In this document: positions 27,941-36,172 of the stretch, in pieces
Layout: every line of letters begins with the position of its first letter
Position numbering within the stretch: the stretch's first letter is position 1
DNA from: Candidatus Sulfotelmatobacter kueseliae
Lineage (GTDB): Bacteria > Acidobacteriota > Terriglobia > Terriglobales > Acidobacteriaceae
Direction: 5' to 3'
Length of the DNA stretch: 58,828 bases
Assembly: GCA_900290255.1 (NCBI GenBank)
Contig: OMOD01000129.1
Coordinates: 1 to 58,828 of the forward strand
Made by a program: the position numbers and the translations under genes
Notes under the pieces: model-generated
What the model was told of the DNA's origin: nothing
Database searches by the model: none
Seen by the model: the letters and a program-made list of their open reading frames with translations, nothing else

Positions 27941-28882
27941 ATGAAGACGCAGCTAACAACAACCACACGGAAATATTTGGTGGAAAGGAATCTCTTTCCC
28001 GAAACGCGCTTCAGAATCCCGGCGCTTGGCTGTCTATTGGGTAGCGGGTGTTCCGCCATTTACGTCGCCAGCCATCCTGGTTCGCAGTCTGCACTCTTCG
28101 CGCACGCGCGGGATTTGGTCGTGTATCTCGGCATTGCATTTCTTATCTTTGTGCTCTTCTACCTGGAGCACTATCTGGTGCGCCGACTCACCACCTGCAA
28201 GCTCGACGATCGTTTGGCGCGTTGGCAAAGCTCGGGCAGTTCCGTGCTCATCCTGGCGGGGGTTGCGGGTACATTTTGGCCTCTGCAGATTGCAGACCTC
28301 CCCGATGACCTCTTGTTCGTCGTCGGAATAGTTGGAGAGTTCCTGTTTGTCTGGAATGTCATACAGGCTTTTGCGAGCGGCGAAATTACCGGGATCGTTT
28401 CTCCTGCGGTTCCGCGTAGTGAAGCCGCGCGCGGCGCGGACAATTTTGGCTGGCCGAAATCGCCGGTCAAGCAGTTTTCCATTGCAGCAGGAGTGCTCGC
28501 AGCAGGCGGGATTTGCTCCATCGTTCTTAATGCTCCCTCGGTTGAGATTCAGGTGCCGCTCGGAGGCGAAATGCACTTGATGCGCTTCGGATGGCTGGTG
28601 CTGGCGGCGGCAATCCCATTTGGCTTGTACTCCAGGCTCTATAAAATGTTTATCGAAACCTGGGGCATTGAATTCGACGATTCGCTGAGCCGGGTGCATT
28701 TTGTGGTGACGATCTTCGGAGTCATTCTGGCGATTTGGCAATGGGAGCAATCCGTGATGATGCGCATGACAACCCTACCTGGTCCCGAGGCTCTGAGCGC
28801 CATCGCCGGACTGAGCGTGATTGTCTTCGTGATCAATGCCCATCGCGGTTTTCGCCGCAGGCGCTCGCCACGGCGGAAGTAG
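27941..28882 (+). CDS. Polytopic membrane protein of unknown function
   Basis: A 313-residue protein with about eight hydrophobic helices (for example LVVYLGIAFLIFVLFYLEHY, SSVLILAGVAGTFW, LLFVVGIVGEFLFVWNVI). No family motif is recognised. ATG 27941 follows AAGGATTTGCGAGAT. It lies on the plus strand between pdxT and pdxS, both on minus, so it is an intruder in a normally compact pair. The C-terminus is very basic (FRRRRSPRRK), which would face the cytoplasm. Confidence 0.65.
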   Translation: MKTQLTTTTRKYLVERNLFPETRFRIPALGCLLGSGCSAIYVASHPGSQSALFAHARDLVVYLGIAFLIFVLFYLEHYLVRRLTTCKLDDRLARWQSSGSSVLILAGVAGTFWPLQIADLPDDLLFVVGIVGEFLFVWNVIQAFASGEITGIVSPAVPRSEAARGADNFGWPKSPVKQFSIAAGVLAAGGICSIVLNAPSVEIQVPLGGEMHLMRFGWLVLAAAIPFGLYSRLYKMFIETWGIEFDDSLSRVHFVVTIFGVILAIWQWEQSVMMRMTTLPGPEALSAIAGLSVIVFVINAHRGFRRRRSPRRK

Positions 28883-28934
28883 CGGGGATGGGCGACCCGT
28901 CCCCTAGAGTACCGGTTGCGGGATAGGGTCGGGA

Positions 28935-29168
28935 CTACAGAAGACGTTCCAGGTCACGCGCACCGTGGACGATTCGGAGCACAAGCACCTCTTCTCCGTC
29001 GAACCGGTGGAAAAGCAGATGCTTGGGAAATCCCGGAATCGTGGGTCGTCTTACGCCCCGGAGTTCGGGCGGCTTGAATGTGCAGGGCGCACCTGCGGCG
29101 GGATGGCTGCGCGCGACCGCAAGCAACTGCAACGCTCTAAACCGCGTTGTAAATGGAAATGGCTCCGA
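28935..29168 (-). pseudogene. Remnant of a ParE/RelE-type toxin gene
   Basis: The C-terminal half of a ParE-like toxin is clear: PELRGVRRPTIPGFPKHLLF, HRFDGEEVLVLRIVHGARDL. The frame is closed upstream by TAA 29169-29171, so about the first 30 residues of a normal toxin are missing and no ATG is available. No antitoxin gene is present. I read it as a decayed toxin-antitoxin module. Confidence 0.65.
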
Positions 29169-29182
29169 TTACCCGGAGCCAT
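29159..29182. repeat. Hairpin at the toxin remnant
   Basis: GGCTCCG-ATTACC-CGGAGCC, extendable by AT pairs at both ends. It has no T-run, so its use as a terminator is uncertain. Confidence 0.5.
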
Positions 29183-29312
29183 CAAAACACGTGGCGTTAC
29201 GGCACTCTGTCCAGGTTCAGTATTGGTCAGAGGAGGCGCGAAGTCAAGTTACTTAGGGAGATTATCTCTGCGTTTTCTCCCCGATGAAGCTTCTTCTCCA
29301 CAGACGGGAGAG

Positions 29313-29384
29313 TGGACCCGGCGGGATTCGAACCCGCATCTGCTACTTGGACAGAGTGCTGTGTTGCCGTTACACCACGGGCCC
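29313..29384 (-). tRNA. tRNA-like gene with an irregular anticodon arm
   Basis: Minus-strand cloverleaf: acceptor GGGCCCG/CGGGTCC, D-stem GTGT/ACAC with loop AACGGCA, and T arm GCGGG-TTCGAAT-CCCGC all pair. The anticodon arm GCACT-CTGTCCA-AGTAG has only three good pairs; an extra A in the 3' strand (AGT-A-GC) would restore five. The loop position reads GUC (Asp), yet the D-arm and overall body look more like tRNA-Gln. CCA is not encoded. Either a pseudo-tRNA or a sequence error. Confidence 0.55.
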
Positions 29385-29527
29385 TGAGTGGAGTTTCTGC
29401 CGTGGTTTGGGGGTTCGCAAGGACACGGGTCACAATCTTATACTGGGCGTCCCAGATCGGGACGAACTCACTGTAGGAAGGTTCACGATCCGCGCCCACG
29501 CGCGATCGGATTCGGCCACACTGCACG

Positions 29528-29577
29528 CGAGGTCCCTCGCCCCGCTGGTGAAAGCGCGGGGCTTCGGGATGACGCAC
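29528..29577. repeat. Dispersed CCCTCG...CGGGATGACG element
   Basis: Near copy of 25440-25492: GAGGTCCCTCGCCCCGCTGG, GTGAAAGCGCGGGGCTTCGG, GATGACGCAC. Confidence 0.75.
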
Positions 29578-29604
29578 ACTGAAAAGCAGGGCCGCCGGCC
29601 TAGG

Positions 29605-30381
29605 CTAGGTCTTCGAGGTTTCCTGATATGCCTGTAGGTACTGGCAGAATTTGATCCCCAGATCGGTCATTCGAGCGTCCATCAGTGGCACTTCAAGCTC
29701 GTTTGTATGAGTCCACGGAGCAATTAGGCCATACTCTACCAGTCTGCGCTCGTCTCGTTCTATTAGCGCGCTCAATTTATGTCCCAGCCTATGCGCGATC
29801 ATTTCGCGCCACTGTCTCGTGGGTACACTCCCACCTGTTCTGGGGCCGCGCAAGTAATCCAAGTATTCCTGGTATACAGACTTGAGCAGCAACAGCTGGC
29901 TGGAGTTGAGATTCTTGGCGATTTGGAAAAGCTGGTACGCCAGAATGCTTACCTGGTCACTTGCATTTACCTCATTTGCAGCGAGGAACATTGCCTTCAT
30001 TGCCTTGAGTCGCTCAGTGTCGATCGGGTTGGAATCGATTTCTCGAAGCAGATCGACCCACGTTTGATAGCCAGGGGGCCTTCCGGAGAAATCCTCTGGA
30101 ATCCTGCCGGCCTTGATCCATGCGGAAACCTCTTTCCCAAGGTCTGTTAGGGCTTCAATCGCCATGGCCGTAAACGCCACCTTAGGGCCCGACGAGACAT
30201 AACGAGGGACTCCGGACTGGAGGAGCTTGCCGACGTAGTCTGTTGCCTCAGCCCGCGTTCTTGACAGGATGCGCTCAATTACATTTGGGTTTTCGAGGTG
30301 TACGATGTCCGCGTAATCGCGATCCGACAAAACGTAGCTTCCCTCAGTCTTTCCGGCCGAATTGTCGGGCTCCTTAGCCAC
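29605..30381 (-). CDS. Helical protein of unknown function coupled to pdxS
   Basis: A 258-residue protein I do not recognise. It starts at GTG 30381, only 6 bases after the pdxS stop, so translational coupling is likely. The sequence is mostly helical, with no signal or membrane segment; the last 70 residues (REMIAHRLGHKLSALIERDE, YGLI, MTDLGIKFCQYLQ) look like a winged-helix-style end seen in some phage-related and abortive-infection-like proteins. Its codon use appears less GC-biased than its neighbours, hinting at transfer. Confidence 0.5.
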   Translation of the reverse strand: MAKEPDNSAGKTEGSYVLSDRDYADIVHLENPNVIERILSRTRAEATDYVGKLLQSGVPRYVSSGPKVAFTAMAIEALTDLGKEVSAWIKAGRIPEDFSGRPPGYQTWVDLLREIDSNPIDTERLKAMKAMFLAANEVNASDQVSILAYQLFQIAKNLNSSQLLLLKSVYQEYLDYLRGPRTGGSVPTRQWREMIAHRLGHKLSALIERDERRLVEYGLIAPWTHTNELEVPLMDARMTDLGIKFCQYLQAYQETSKT

Positions 30382-30387
30382 GGCGTT

Positions 30388-31353
30388 CTACCACCCTCTG
30401 GTCTGCAGCATCTGGGCTTCATCCAGGGCACTGATGGCGAGGCCTTTCATGGCTCCGCCGAGATCCTCGCTGACTTCAAGTAATACTTTAGGGTCCTGAT
30501 AGTGCGTGGCGGCGAGCACGATGGCGCGGGCGCGCTTGGCGGCTTGCTCGGGCGGAGCAAATGCACAAGTCTCATCGAAGGGATGCTTCTCTACAGAATG
30601 CGTACACGACGTGCGCGCTCCCATGAAGATGCCGCTGCCGACGAAAACGGCTTCGGCGCCGAGCTGCATGACGAGCGAGGCGTCGGCTGGTGTTGCGATT
30701 CCTCCCGCGCTGAAATTCGGGACGGGCAGCTTGCCTTCCTTGGCGACCATTTTGATCAGCTCGTAGGGTGCCTGGTGCTCTTTGGCTTTGGCGTAGAGTT
30801 CTTCTTCGCTGAGGACGGTGAGGATTCTCATCTCCTGCACAATCTGGCGCATGTGCTTGACGGCGTGGACGACGTCGCCGGTGCCGGCTTCGCCCTTGGT
30901 GCGAATCATGGCGGCGCCTTCGGCGATGCGGCGCAGGGCTTCGCCCAGATTGCGTGCTCCGCAAACGAAGGGAACGGTGAAGGCGTGCTTGTCGACGTGG
31001 TGAGCTTCGTCGGCGGGGGTGAGGACTTCGGATTCGTCGATATAATCCACACCTAGCTCTTGCAGTATTTGGGCTTCCGCAAAATGTCCGATGCGGCACT
31101 TGGCCATCACCGGGATGGAGACGGCGGCCATAATCTCGCGAATCTTCTTGGGCGAGGCCATGCGGGCCACGCCGCCTTCGGCGCGGATTTGCGCGGGCAC
31201 GCGCTCGAGCGCCATGACGGAGACGGCTCCGGCTTTTTCGGCGATGACGGCCTGCTCGGCGTTGGTGACGTCCATGATGACGCCGCCCTTGAGCATCTCA
31301 GCGAGGCCGGTCTTGAGACGGAGACTGGTGCTGGAACCATTGTTCTGGGACAT
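30388..31353 (-). CDS. pdxS: Pyridoxal 5'-phosphate synthase, PdxS subunit
   Basis: TIM-barrel synthase that builds PLP from ribose 5-phosphate, glyceraldehyde 3-phosphate and ammonia. Start [20 protein letters not shown], then [11 protein letters not shown], the active-site Lys in [13 protein letters not shown], and [15 protein letters not shown] with VGSGIF. After VGSGIFM there is a stretch of about 20 extra residues ([20 protein letters not shown]) where I expect a short loop before the [14 protein letters not shown] helix. ATG 31353 follows AAAGAG. Confidence 0.94.
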   Translation of the reverse strand: MSQNNGSSTSLRLKTGLAEMLKGGVIMDVTNAEQAVIAEKAGAVSVMALERVPAQIRAEGGVARMASPKKIREIMAAVSIPVMAKCRIGHFAEAQILQELGVDYIDESEVLTPADEAHHVDKHAFTVPFVCGARNLGEALRRIAEGAAMIRTKGEAGTGDVVHAVKHMRQIVQEMRILTVLSEEELYAKAKEHQAPYELIKMVAKEGKLPVPNFSAGGIATPADASLVMQLGAEAVFVGSGIFMGARTSCTHSVEKHPFDETCAFAPPEQAAKRARAIVLAATHYQDPKVLLEVSEDLGGAMKGLAISALDEAQMLQTRGW

Positions 31354-31382
31354 GGAAGATCTCTTTTCGCGATCGCGAAGAA

Positions 31383-31418
31383 TCAGCTGTCAGCCGTCAG
31401 CTGTCAGCTCTCAGCTAA
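31383..31418. repeat. Tandem CTGTCAG-type units just upstream of pdxS
   Basis: A run of CAGCTGTCAGCCGTCAGCTG-like units, self-complementary at AGCTGT/CAGCT. It lies about 30 bases before the pdxS ATG, like other such tracts here. Confidence 0.55.
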
Positions 31419-31542
31419 CCCTTTATTTCACGATCCGGGAGGGGTTTCGCCGCTAGTTCATTCTAACGCGGGTGCGGGGATTTGCGGAACCCCAGCTAAC
31501 CAGCGGCGGCGGGGATTCTAACGTTGTCCAGTCGAAGTCAAA

Positions 31543-31618
31543 GTCCCCATGCTAGCCGCACAGAACGCGGCCAGGATGGGGCACCCGCCACACGCGGCGG
31601 ACGAGGGCGTCCGCCGCT
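31543..31618. repeat. Hairpin elements between pdxS and the thioesterase gene
   Basis: 31543-31586: stem CCCCATGCTAGCCGC / GCGGCCAGGATGGGG (two mismatches) then GGGGCACCC, same family as 26529-26574. Directly after, GCGGCGGACGAGGGCGTCCG (about 31593-31612) forms a second hairpin, a design also at 40078-40103. Confidence 0.8.
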
Positions 31619-31625
31619 CCACGGA

Positions 31626-32090
31626 CTATCTCTCTATGAATCGCCCGAACATCTTTCCGGGGTCGATGGCGATGAAGATGCCGCGGCTGCGGGCGAGGAC
31701 TTCGCCCTTCTCGTTCAGGATTTCGGCCATATTGATGTGCTGGCGGCCGTGGACGCTGACTTCCCTGCCCTCGACGCGGAGCGGTTGGTTGAGGGGCACG
31801 GGCTTGAGGTAGTCCACAGTGATCTCCCGGGTCAGAGCGACGACGTGGCGGAGCTTGTTTACCTTGCCCATGGCTTCGTCGAGGATGGTGGCGATGATGC
31901 CGCCGTGCGAGTGACCGGGCGGCCCGGTGTAGCGCTTCGAGAGGCGAAAGCGGCAGACGAAAGTTTGCCGCTCTTCGTCGACGGTGAATTTGAGTCGCAT
32001 GCCGTCGGGATTGTTGAGGCCGCAGGCGAAGCAGTAGTTCTTCTGCAGTCGGACGTAGCGAGTGTCGTGGCCGTGGACCTTGCGGGGCAT
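31626..32090 (-). CDS. PaaI-type hotdog-fold thioesterase
   Basis: A 154-residue acyl-CoA thioesterase-like protein. An N-terminal segment with NYCFACGLNNPDGMRL is followed by the hotdog helix motif HSHGGIIATILDEAMGK and the strands ALTREITVDYLKPVPLNQPL. ATG 32090 is chosen because homologous residues begin there; an upstream TTG would run through a repeat. The substrate cannot be told. Confidence 0.85.
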   Translation of the reverse strand: MPRKVHGHDTRYVRLQKNYCFACGLNNPDGMRLKFTVDEERQTFVCRFRLSKRYTGPPGHSHGGIIATILDEAMGKVNKLRHVVALTREITVDYLKPVPLNQPLRVEGREVSVHGRQHINMAEILNEKGEVLARSRGIFIAIDPGKMFGRFIER

Positions 32091-32146
32091 GGGAGGACAT
32101 TGTAACGGATGACCGGACGGCGGTTTCTGCGGGCGGAGAAAGTCGA

Positions 32147-32186
32147 CTCCCACTTCTCGCAAGACCAGCGAGAAGTGGGGCACCCC
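32147..32186. repeat. Hairpin element of the CCCAC...GTGGGGCACCC family
   Basis: CCCACTTCTCGC pairs perfectly with GCGAGAAGTGGG around AAGACCA, followed by GGCACCCC. The stem differs from other copies but pairing is kept. Confidence 0.85.
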
Positions 32187-32241
32187 GGGAGAGTCAACTC
32201 CCGCTTCTGGCAAAGGGCGGTGCGGTAGTCCCGCCGGACGA

Positions 32242-32385
32242 TCAGTTCTTCTTCATTCGGATCGCCGGCTCGCCCAAGGCAGCAAACTGCGCGATCAACG
32301 CCAGCACCCAGATGTACCACGGAATCGAATCGTGATAGTGAAACTGCAGGATGACGCACACGATGAAGAGCAGACCTCCAAACAT
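32242..32385 (-). CDS. Small membrane protein (lmo0937-like)
   Basis: A 47-residue protein with two hydrophobic segments (LLFIVCVILQFHYH and YIWVLALIAQFAAL) and a basic end. ATG 32385 follows a strong site, TTGGAGGCTACC. Similar tiny proteins are widespread and have no assigned function. It diverges from the oxidase operon. Confidence 0.7.
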   Translation of the reverse strand: MFGGLLFIVCVILQFHYHDSIPWYIWVLALIAQFAALGEPAIRMKKN

Positions 32386-32677
32386 GGTAGCCTCCGAACG
32401 GGCTTGCTTCGATTTGGAATATGGAGCGTAACAGAGCCACGAGACCGAGTCAGTGAGCGGGGACACACGCCAGCCGGCCATCTGCTGTACCGGGGAGTTC
32501 GCCTCTTGGAGTGGGGATAGTCTAGCCCGCGGCTGAATTTTTTCCTCAACAACAGCTTGCGTTCCTCGCGCAGTCTTGTGATACACTCGCCGCCGGTCGT
32601 TGCCTGCGCTGTGGGGTGAGGCAAATGGCCGTGGGGAAATCCTGTCTTGTGGTCCATGGAATTGGGGGGACTGGGGA

Positions 32678-33481
32678 ATGGGCCTCGCGTTGATGTTTCT
32701 GATCTGGCTGATCACTCTGGTCAGCACATACTTCTTCGTCGCCAAAACCTGGTGGTTGCCGGCAGGCGCTTCCGCCGCCGCGGCATGGATCGACGGCCAG
32801 TTCGCGCTCACCTACGTGCTGATGGGGATTATCTTTCTCGCGGCGCAACTCTCGCTCGGCTACATCGTGTGGAGATACCGCGAGCAGAAGTCATCGCCGC
32901 CGGTCGCGTATTCGCACGGAAACACGACGCTCGAAGTGCTATGGACCGGGCTGACCTTCGTGGTGTTTGTCGGGTTGAACCTGATGGGCAGCCGGGTGTG
33001 GGCGAGCCAGCGTTTCGCGCCGGCGGAGGCGGGAGCGGTGCAGGTGGAAGTCACGGGCATGCAGTTTGCGTGGTACTTCCGCTATCCGGGGCCGGACGGT
33101 GTATACGGCAAAACGAGTCCGAAGCTGATGGATCCGTCGAGCGGCGGCGCGGGCGCGGTCGGTCTGAACATGTCGGATCCGGCGGCGAAAGACGACGTGG
33201 TGACCGGAACGATGTATCTGCCGGTCAACCGCGAAGTAGACCTGAGCCTGCGGGCGGTGGATGTGATTCACAGTTTCTTTGTGCCGCCGCTGCGCTTCAA
33301 GCAGGACGCGGTGCCGGGGCTGAACATCCACATGCACTTCAAGCCGACGGTAATCGGCGAGTACGAGATTGCATGTGCGGAATTGTGCGGGCTGGGACAT
33401 TACAAGATGCATGGCATGGTGCACGTCGTCAGCCAGGAAGATTTCGACAAGTGGCTGGCGGCACGGGAGGCGGAGAAATAA
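32678..33481 (+). CDS. coxB: Cytochrome c oxidase subunit II
   Basis: Carries the CuA centre that takes electrons from cytochrome c. Two N-terminal membrane helices are followed by a cupredoxin domain. CuA ligands are complete: His in VDVIHSFFVPP, then CAELCGLGHYKMHGM (two Cys, Glu carbonyl, His, Met). There is no fused cytochrome c domain. ATG 32678 after GGGGGACTGGGGA is preferred over a TTG at 32600. First gene of the oxidase operon; coxA follows after 4 bases. Confidence 0.93.
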   Translation: MGLALMFLIWLITLVSTYFFVAKTWWLPAGASAAAAWIDGQFALTYVLMGIIFLAAQLSLGYIVWRYREQKSSPPVAYSHGNTTLEVLWTGLTFVVFVGLNLMGSRVWASQRFAPAEAGAVQVEVTGMQFAWYFRYPGPDGVYGKTSPKLMDPSSGGAGAVGLNMSDPAAKDDVVTGTMYLPVNREVDLSLRAVDVIHSFFVPPLRFKQDAVPGLNIHMHFKPTVIGEYEIACAELCGLGHYKMHGMVHVVSQEDFDKWLAAREAEK

Positions 33482-33485
33482 GAAA

Positions 33486-35219
33486 ATGGCGACCCCGGTT
33501 ACGGTTCCTGCGCACGCGGCTCCTCAAGGGTTCATTCGTAAATACATCTTCAGCCTGGATCACAAGGTCATCGGCCTGCAGTATTTCTTCCTGGCGCTGA
33601 CGGCGGTGTTCATCGGAATGTTTCTGTCGCTGCTGATGCGCATCCACATGATCTGGCCGACGGCGGTGCTGCCCGTGATCGGCGAGATCAAGCCGGAGAC
33701 TTACCTGGCGCTGATGACCATGCACGGCACGATCATGGTGTTTTTCGTGCTGACGACAGCGCCGCAGGGCGGGTTCGGCAATTACATTCTGCCCATTCAG
33801 ATCGGCGCACCGGATATGGCGTTTCCGGTGCTGAACATGCTTTCGTTTTGGACGACGTTCCTCGCCTACATGGTGATGCTGGCCGCGTTTTTCGTGGTGG
33901 GCGGCGCTCCGCTGCATGGATGGACCGGATATCCGCCGCTGAGCGCGGTGCAGTCGGCAGGGCCGGGCGAGGGGCTGGGCGCGGACTTGTGGATCACCAG
34001 CATCGCGATCTTTTGTCTTGCGTCGCTGATGGGCGCGCTGAATTTCATCACCACCACGCTCGATCTGCGGGCCAAGGGCATGACCATGATGCGCCTGCCG
34101 CTGACGGTCTGGTCGTGGTTTATCACGGCGATTCTGGGCTTGCTGGCGTTTGGCGTGCTGCTCTCGGCGGGAATTTTGCTATTGCTCGACCGCAACCTGG
34201 GGACCAGTTTCTACCTGCCGCAGATTGTGGTGAACGGGCAGTTGATGCTGCATAAAGGCGGGTCGCCGCTGTTGTGGCAACACCTGTTCTGGTTCTTCGG
34301 GCATCCCGAGGTGTACATCGCGATTCTGCCGGGGATGGGCGTGACCTCGCAGATTCTTTCGACATTTTCGCGCAAGCCGATTTTCGGCTACAAGGCGATG
34401 GTCTACGCCATGGTGTCGATCGGATTCTTCGGCTTCATGGTCTGGGGCCATCACATGTTCATGAGCGGGATGAGCCCGTACTCGGCGTTCGCCTTTTCGA
34501 TCCTGACCATGTGCATCGGAGTGCCGTCGGCGATCAAGACGTTCAACTGGCTGGGCACGATGTGGAAGGGACACATTCGTTTTCACACGCCGATGCTGTA
34601 CGCGATCGGGTTTGTATCGCTGTTCGTGTCGGGCGGGCTGAGCGGGCCGTTTCTGGCGCAGCCGGTGCTGGATATCCAGTTGCACGACACGGCGTTCGTG
34701 CCCGCGCACTTCCACCTGATCATGGGAGTGGCGGCAATTTTCGGAATCTTCGCGGCGACATATTACTGGTTCCCGAAAATGTTTGGACGGATGATGAATG
34801 AAACGCTGGGGCAAATTCACTTCTTCGTCACGCTCGCGGGCACGTACGCGATTTTCATGCCGATGCATTACCTCGGCATGGCGGGGCAGACGCGGCGCTA
34901 TTCCCAGTTCACCGAAGTCGCGTACCTGCAGAAATTGATTCCGCTGAACACGTTCATTACGTATGCGGCGATCATCACGATTGCGGCGCAGTTCATTTTC
35001 GTAATCAATCTGTTCTGGAGCATGTTCAAGGGGCCGAAGGCCAGCGACAATCCGTGGGAAGCGACCACGCTGGAGTGGACGACCGCGACTCCGCCGCCGC
35101 ACGACAATTTTGGCGGCGTGACTCCGGTGGTGCACAACGGGCCGTATGAGTATGGCGTGCCCGGCGCTACGCGGGATTACGTGATGCAGACGGACGCGGC
35201 GGTAGGTGGGGGACATTGA
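33486..35219 (+). CDS. coxA: Cytochrome c oxidase subunit I
   Basis: The 577-residue catalytic subunit, with twelve or more helices, which reduces oxygen and pumps protons. The heme a ligand lies in TMHGTIMVFFV, the CuB/Tyr region is FGHPEVYIAILPG (the Glu marks the A1 class), HH in VWGHHMFMSG, and the a/a3 heme histidines in PAHFHLIMG. ATG 33486 lies 4 bases after coxB. Followed by two subunit III genes and subunit IV. Confidence 0.96.
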   Translation: MATPVTVPAHAAPQGFIRKYIFSLDHKVIGLQYFFLALTAVFIGMFLSLLMRIHMIWPTAVLPVIGEIKPETYLALMTMHGTIMVFFVLTTAPQGGFGNYILPIQIGAPDMAFPVLNMLSFWTTFLAYMVMLAAFFVVGGAPLHGWTGYPPLSAVQSAGPGEGLGADLWITSIAIFCLASLMGALNFITTTLDLRAKGMTMMRLPLTVWSWFITAILGLLAFGVLLSAGILLLLDRNLGTSFYLPQIVVNGQLMLHKGGSPLLWQHLFWFFGHPEVYIAILPGMGVTSQILSTFSRKPIFGYKAMVYAMVSIGFFGFMVWGHHMFMSGMSPYSAFAFSILTMCIGVPSAIKTFNWLGTMWKGHIRFHTPMLYAIGFVSLFVSGGLSGPFLAQPVLDIQLHDTAFVPAHFHLIMGVAAIFGIFAATYYWFPKMFGRMMNETLGQIHFFVTLAGTYAIFMPMHYLGMAGQTRRYSQFTEVAYLQKLIPLNTFITYAAIITIAAQFIFVINLFWSMFKGPKASDNPWEATTLEWTTATPPPHDNFGGVTPVVHNGPYEYGVPGATRDYVMQTDAAVGGGH

Positions 35220-35226
35220 GGGAGCA

Positions 35227-35280
35227 GCGCCTAAAGGCGCGGGTGATTGGCTACTGGTACGGCATGCCTGAAGGCATGCC
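35227..35280. repeat. Two short palindromes between coxA and the first subunit III gene
   Basis: GCGCCTAAAGGCGC (35227-35240) and GGCATGCCTGAAGGCATGCC (35261-35280). Both belong to the TAAA/TGAA-centred palindrome family; they lie just before the next ATG. Confidence 0.7.
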
Positions 35281-35296
35281 CTGATTCGCATCGCCT

Positions 35297-36031
35297 ATGG
35301 CAACTTACACACCAACGACGCTAAGAGATGGGATTGGACGCGGACACGAGCCGCCACTGCCGCCTTCGGGCGGAGGCGGTGATGGACGCGGGGGAAACGT
35401 TCCCGACTACGGGGCGCGGCTTCGCCGGGCGCGGCTGGGGCTGATTTGCGCGATTGTCACGGTGTGCATGGTGTTCATCGCACTGACCAGCGCGTACATC
35501 GTGCGCCAAGGCATGCCCACGTTTGACGATGCCTCGAACAGCTACATTCACGACTGGGGCCGGGTGGCGTTGCCGTGGATGCTGCTGGCGATCAACACGC
35601 TGGTGCTTCTGGTCAGCAGCGTGACGATGGAATTGGCGCGGCGCAGTGTGGCGCGGCAGGCGGCGCTGGCTCCGGTGAAGTCGATTCCGGGAGTCTCGCT
35701 GGGGGATGAGAGATCGTTCCCGTGGCTGGGAATGACGGTGTTGCTCGGCTTTGGCTTTCTGGCCGGGCAGTGGCTGGCGTGGGGCGAGCTGCACAATCGC
35801 GGGTTTTACGTGAACACGAATCCGAGCAGCTCGTTTGCCTTCTTGCTGACCGTCACGCACGCGGTACACCTGGGCGGGGGTATGATCGCGCTGCTGTGGG
35901 CGGCGAGCGCTTCCCTGCTGCACCAGCCGCTGGAGTCACGGCGCATCACGGTAGACGTTACGGCCTGGTACTGGCATTTCATGGCGGTGCTGTGGATTTA
36001 TATTTTCGCGCTACTGGGGTTGGCGAAGTAG
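35297..36031 (+). CDS. Cytochrome c oxidase subunit III, first gene
   Basis: A 244-residue membrane protein with about five helices. Family features: FIALTSAYIVRQG, FLAGQWLAWGELHNRGFYVN, LTVTHAVHLGGGMIALLWA and the end VTAWYWHFMAVLWIYIFALL. A Gly/Pro-rich cytoplasmic N-terminus of about 40 residues precedes helix 1. Two divergent subunit III-type genes in one operon occur in some caa3-type systems. Confidence 0.85.
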   Translation: MATYTPTTLRDGIGRGHEPPLPPSGGGGDGRGGNVPDYGARLRRARLGLICAIVTVCMVFIALTSAYIVRQGMPTFDDASNSYIHDWGRVALPWMLLAINTLVLLVSSVTMELARRSVARQAALAPVKSIPGVSLGDERSFPWLGMTVLLGFGFLAGQWLAWGELHNRGFYVNTNPSSSFAFLLTVTHAVHLGGGMIALLWAASASLLHQPLESRRITVDVTAWYWHFMAVLWIYIFALLGLAK

Positions 36032-36039
36032 AGCGAATC

Positions 36040-36119
36040 GTTGAATGGTTGATTGTTGATTGAGAACCTAGGCCCCGGAGGGTTTCCATTCAACAATCAG
36101 AAATCAACAATCAACAATT
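36040..36119. repeat. Inverted repeat of TTGATTG-type units between the two subunit III genes
   Basis: The right arm CATTCAACAATCAGAAATCA (from 36089) and its continuation to CAATTG match the right arm at 16899-16929 with one change; the left arm is GAATGGTTGATTGTTGATTG. Same family as 16829-16930, over 19 kb away. Confidence 0.8.
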
Positions 36120-36172
36120 GCAGACTACGGGCCAGTGACGGCTGGCCCCTCACTGAAAGGGGAACTTGAGGA

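Noticed and set aside
34179-35291. Minus-strand ORF of 370 codons opposite coxA
   Set aside because: His/Arg-rich composition typical of an antisense frame of a GC-rich membrane protein gene; coxA is certain.
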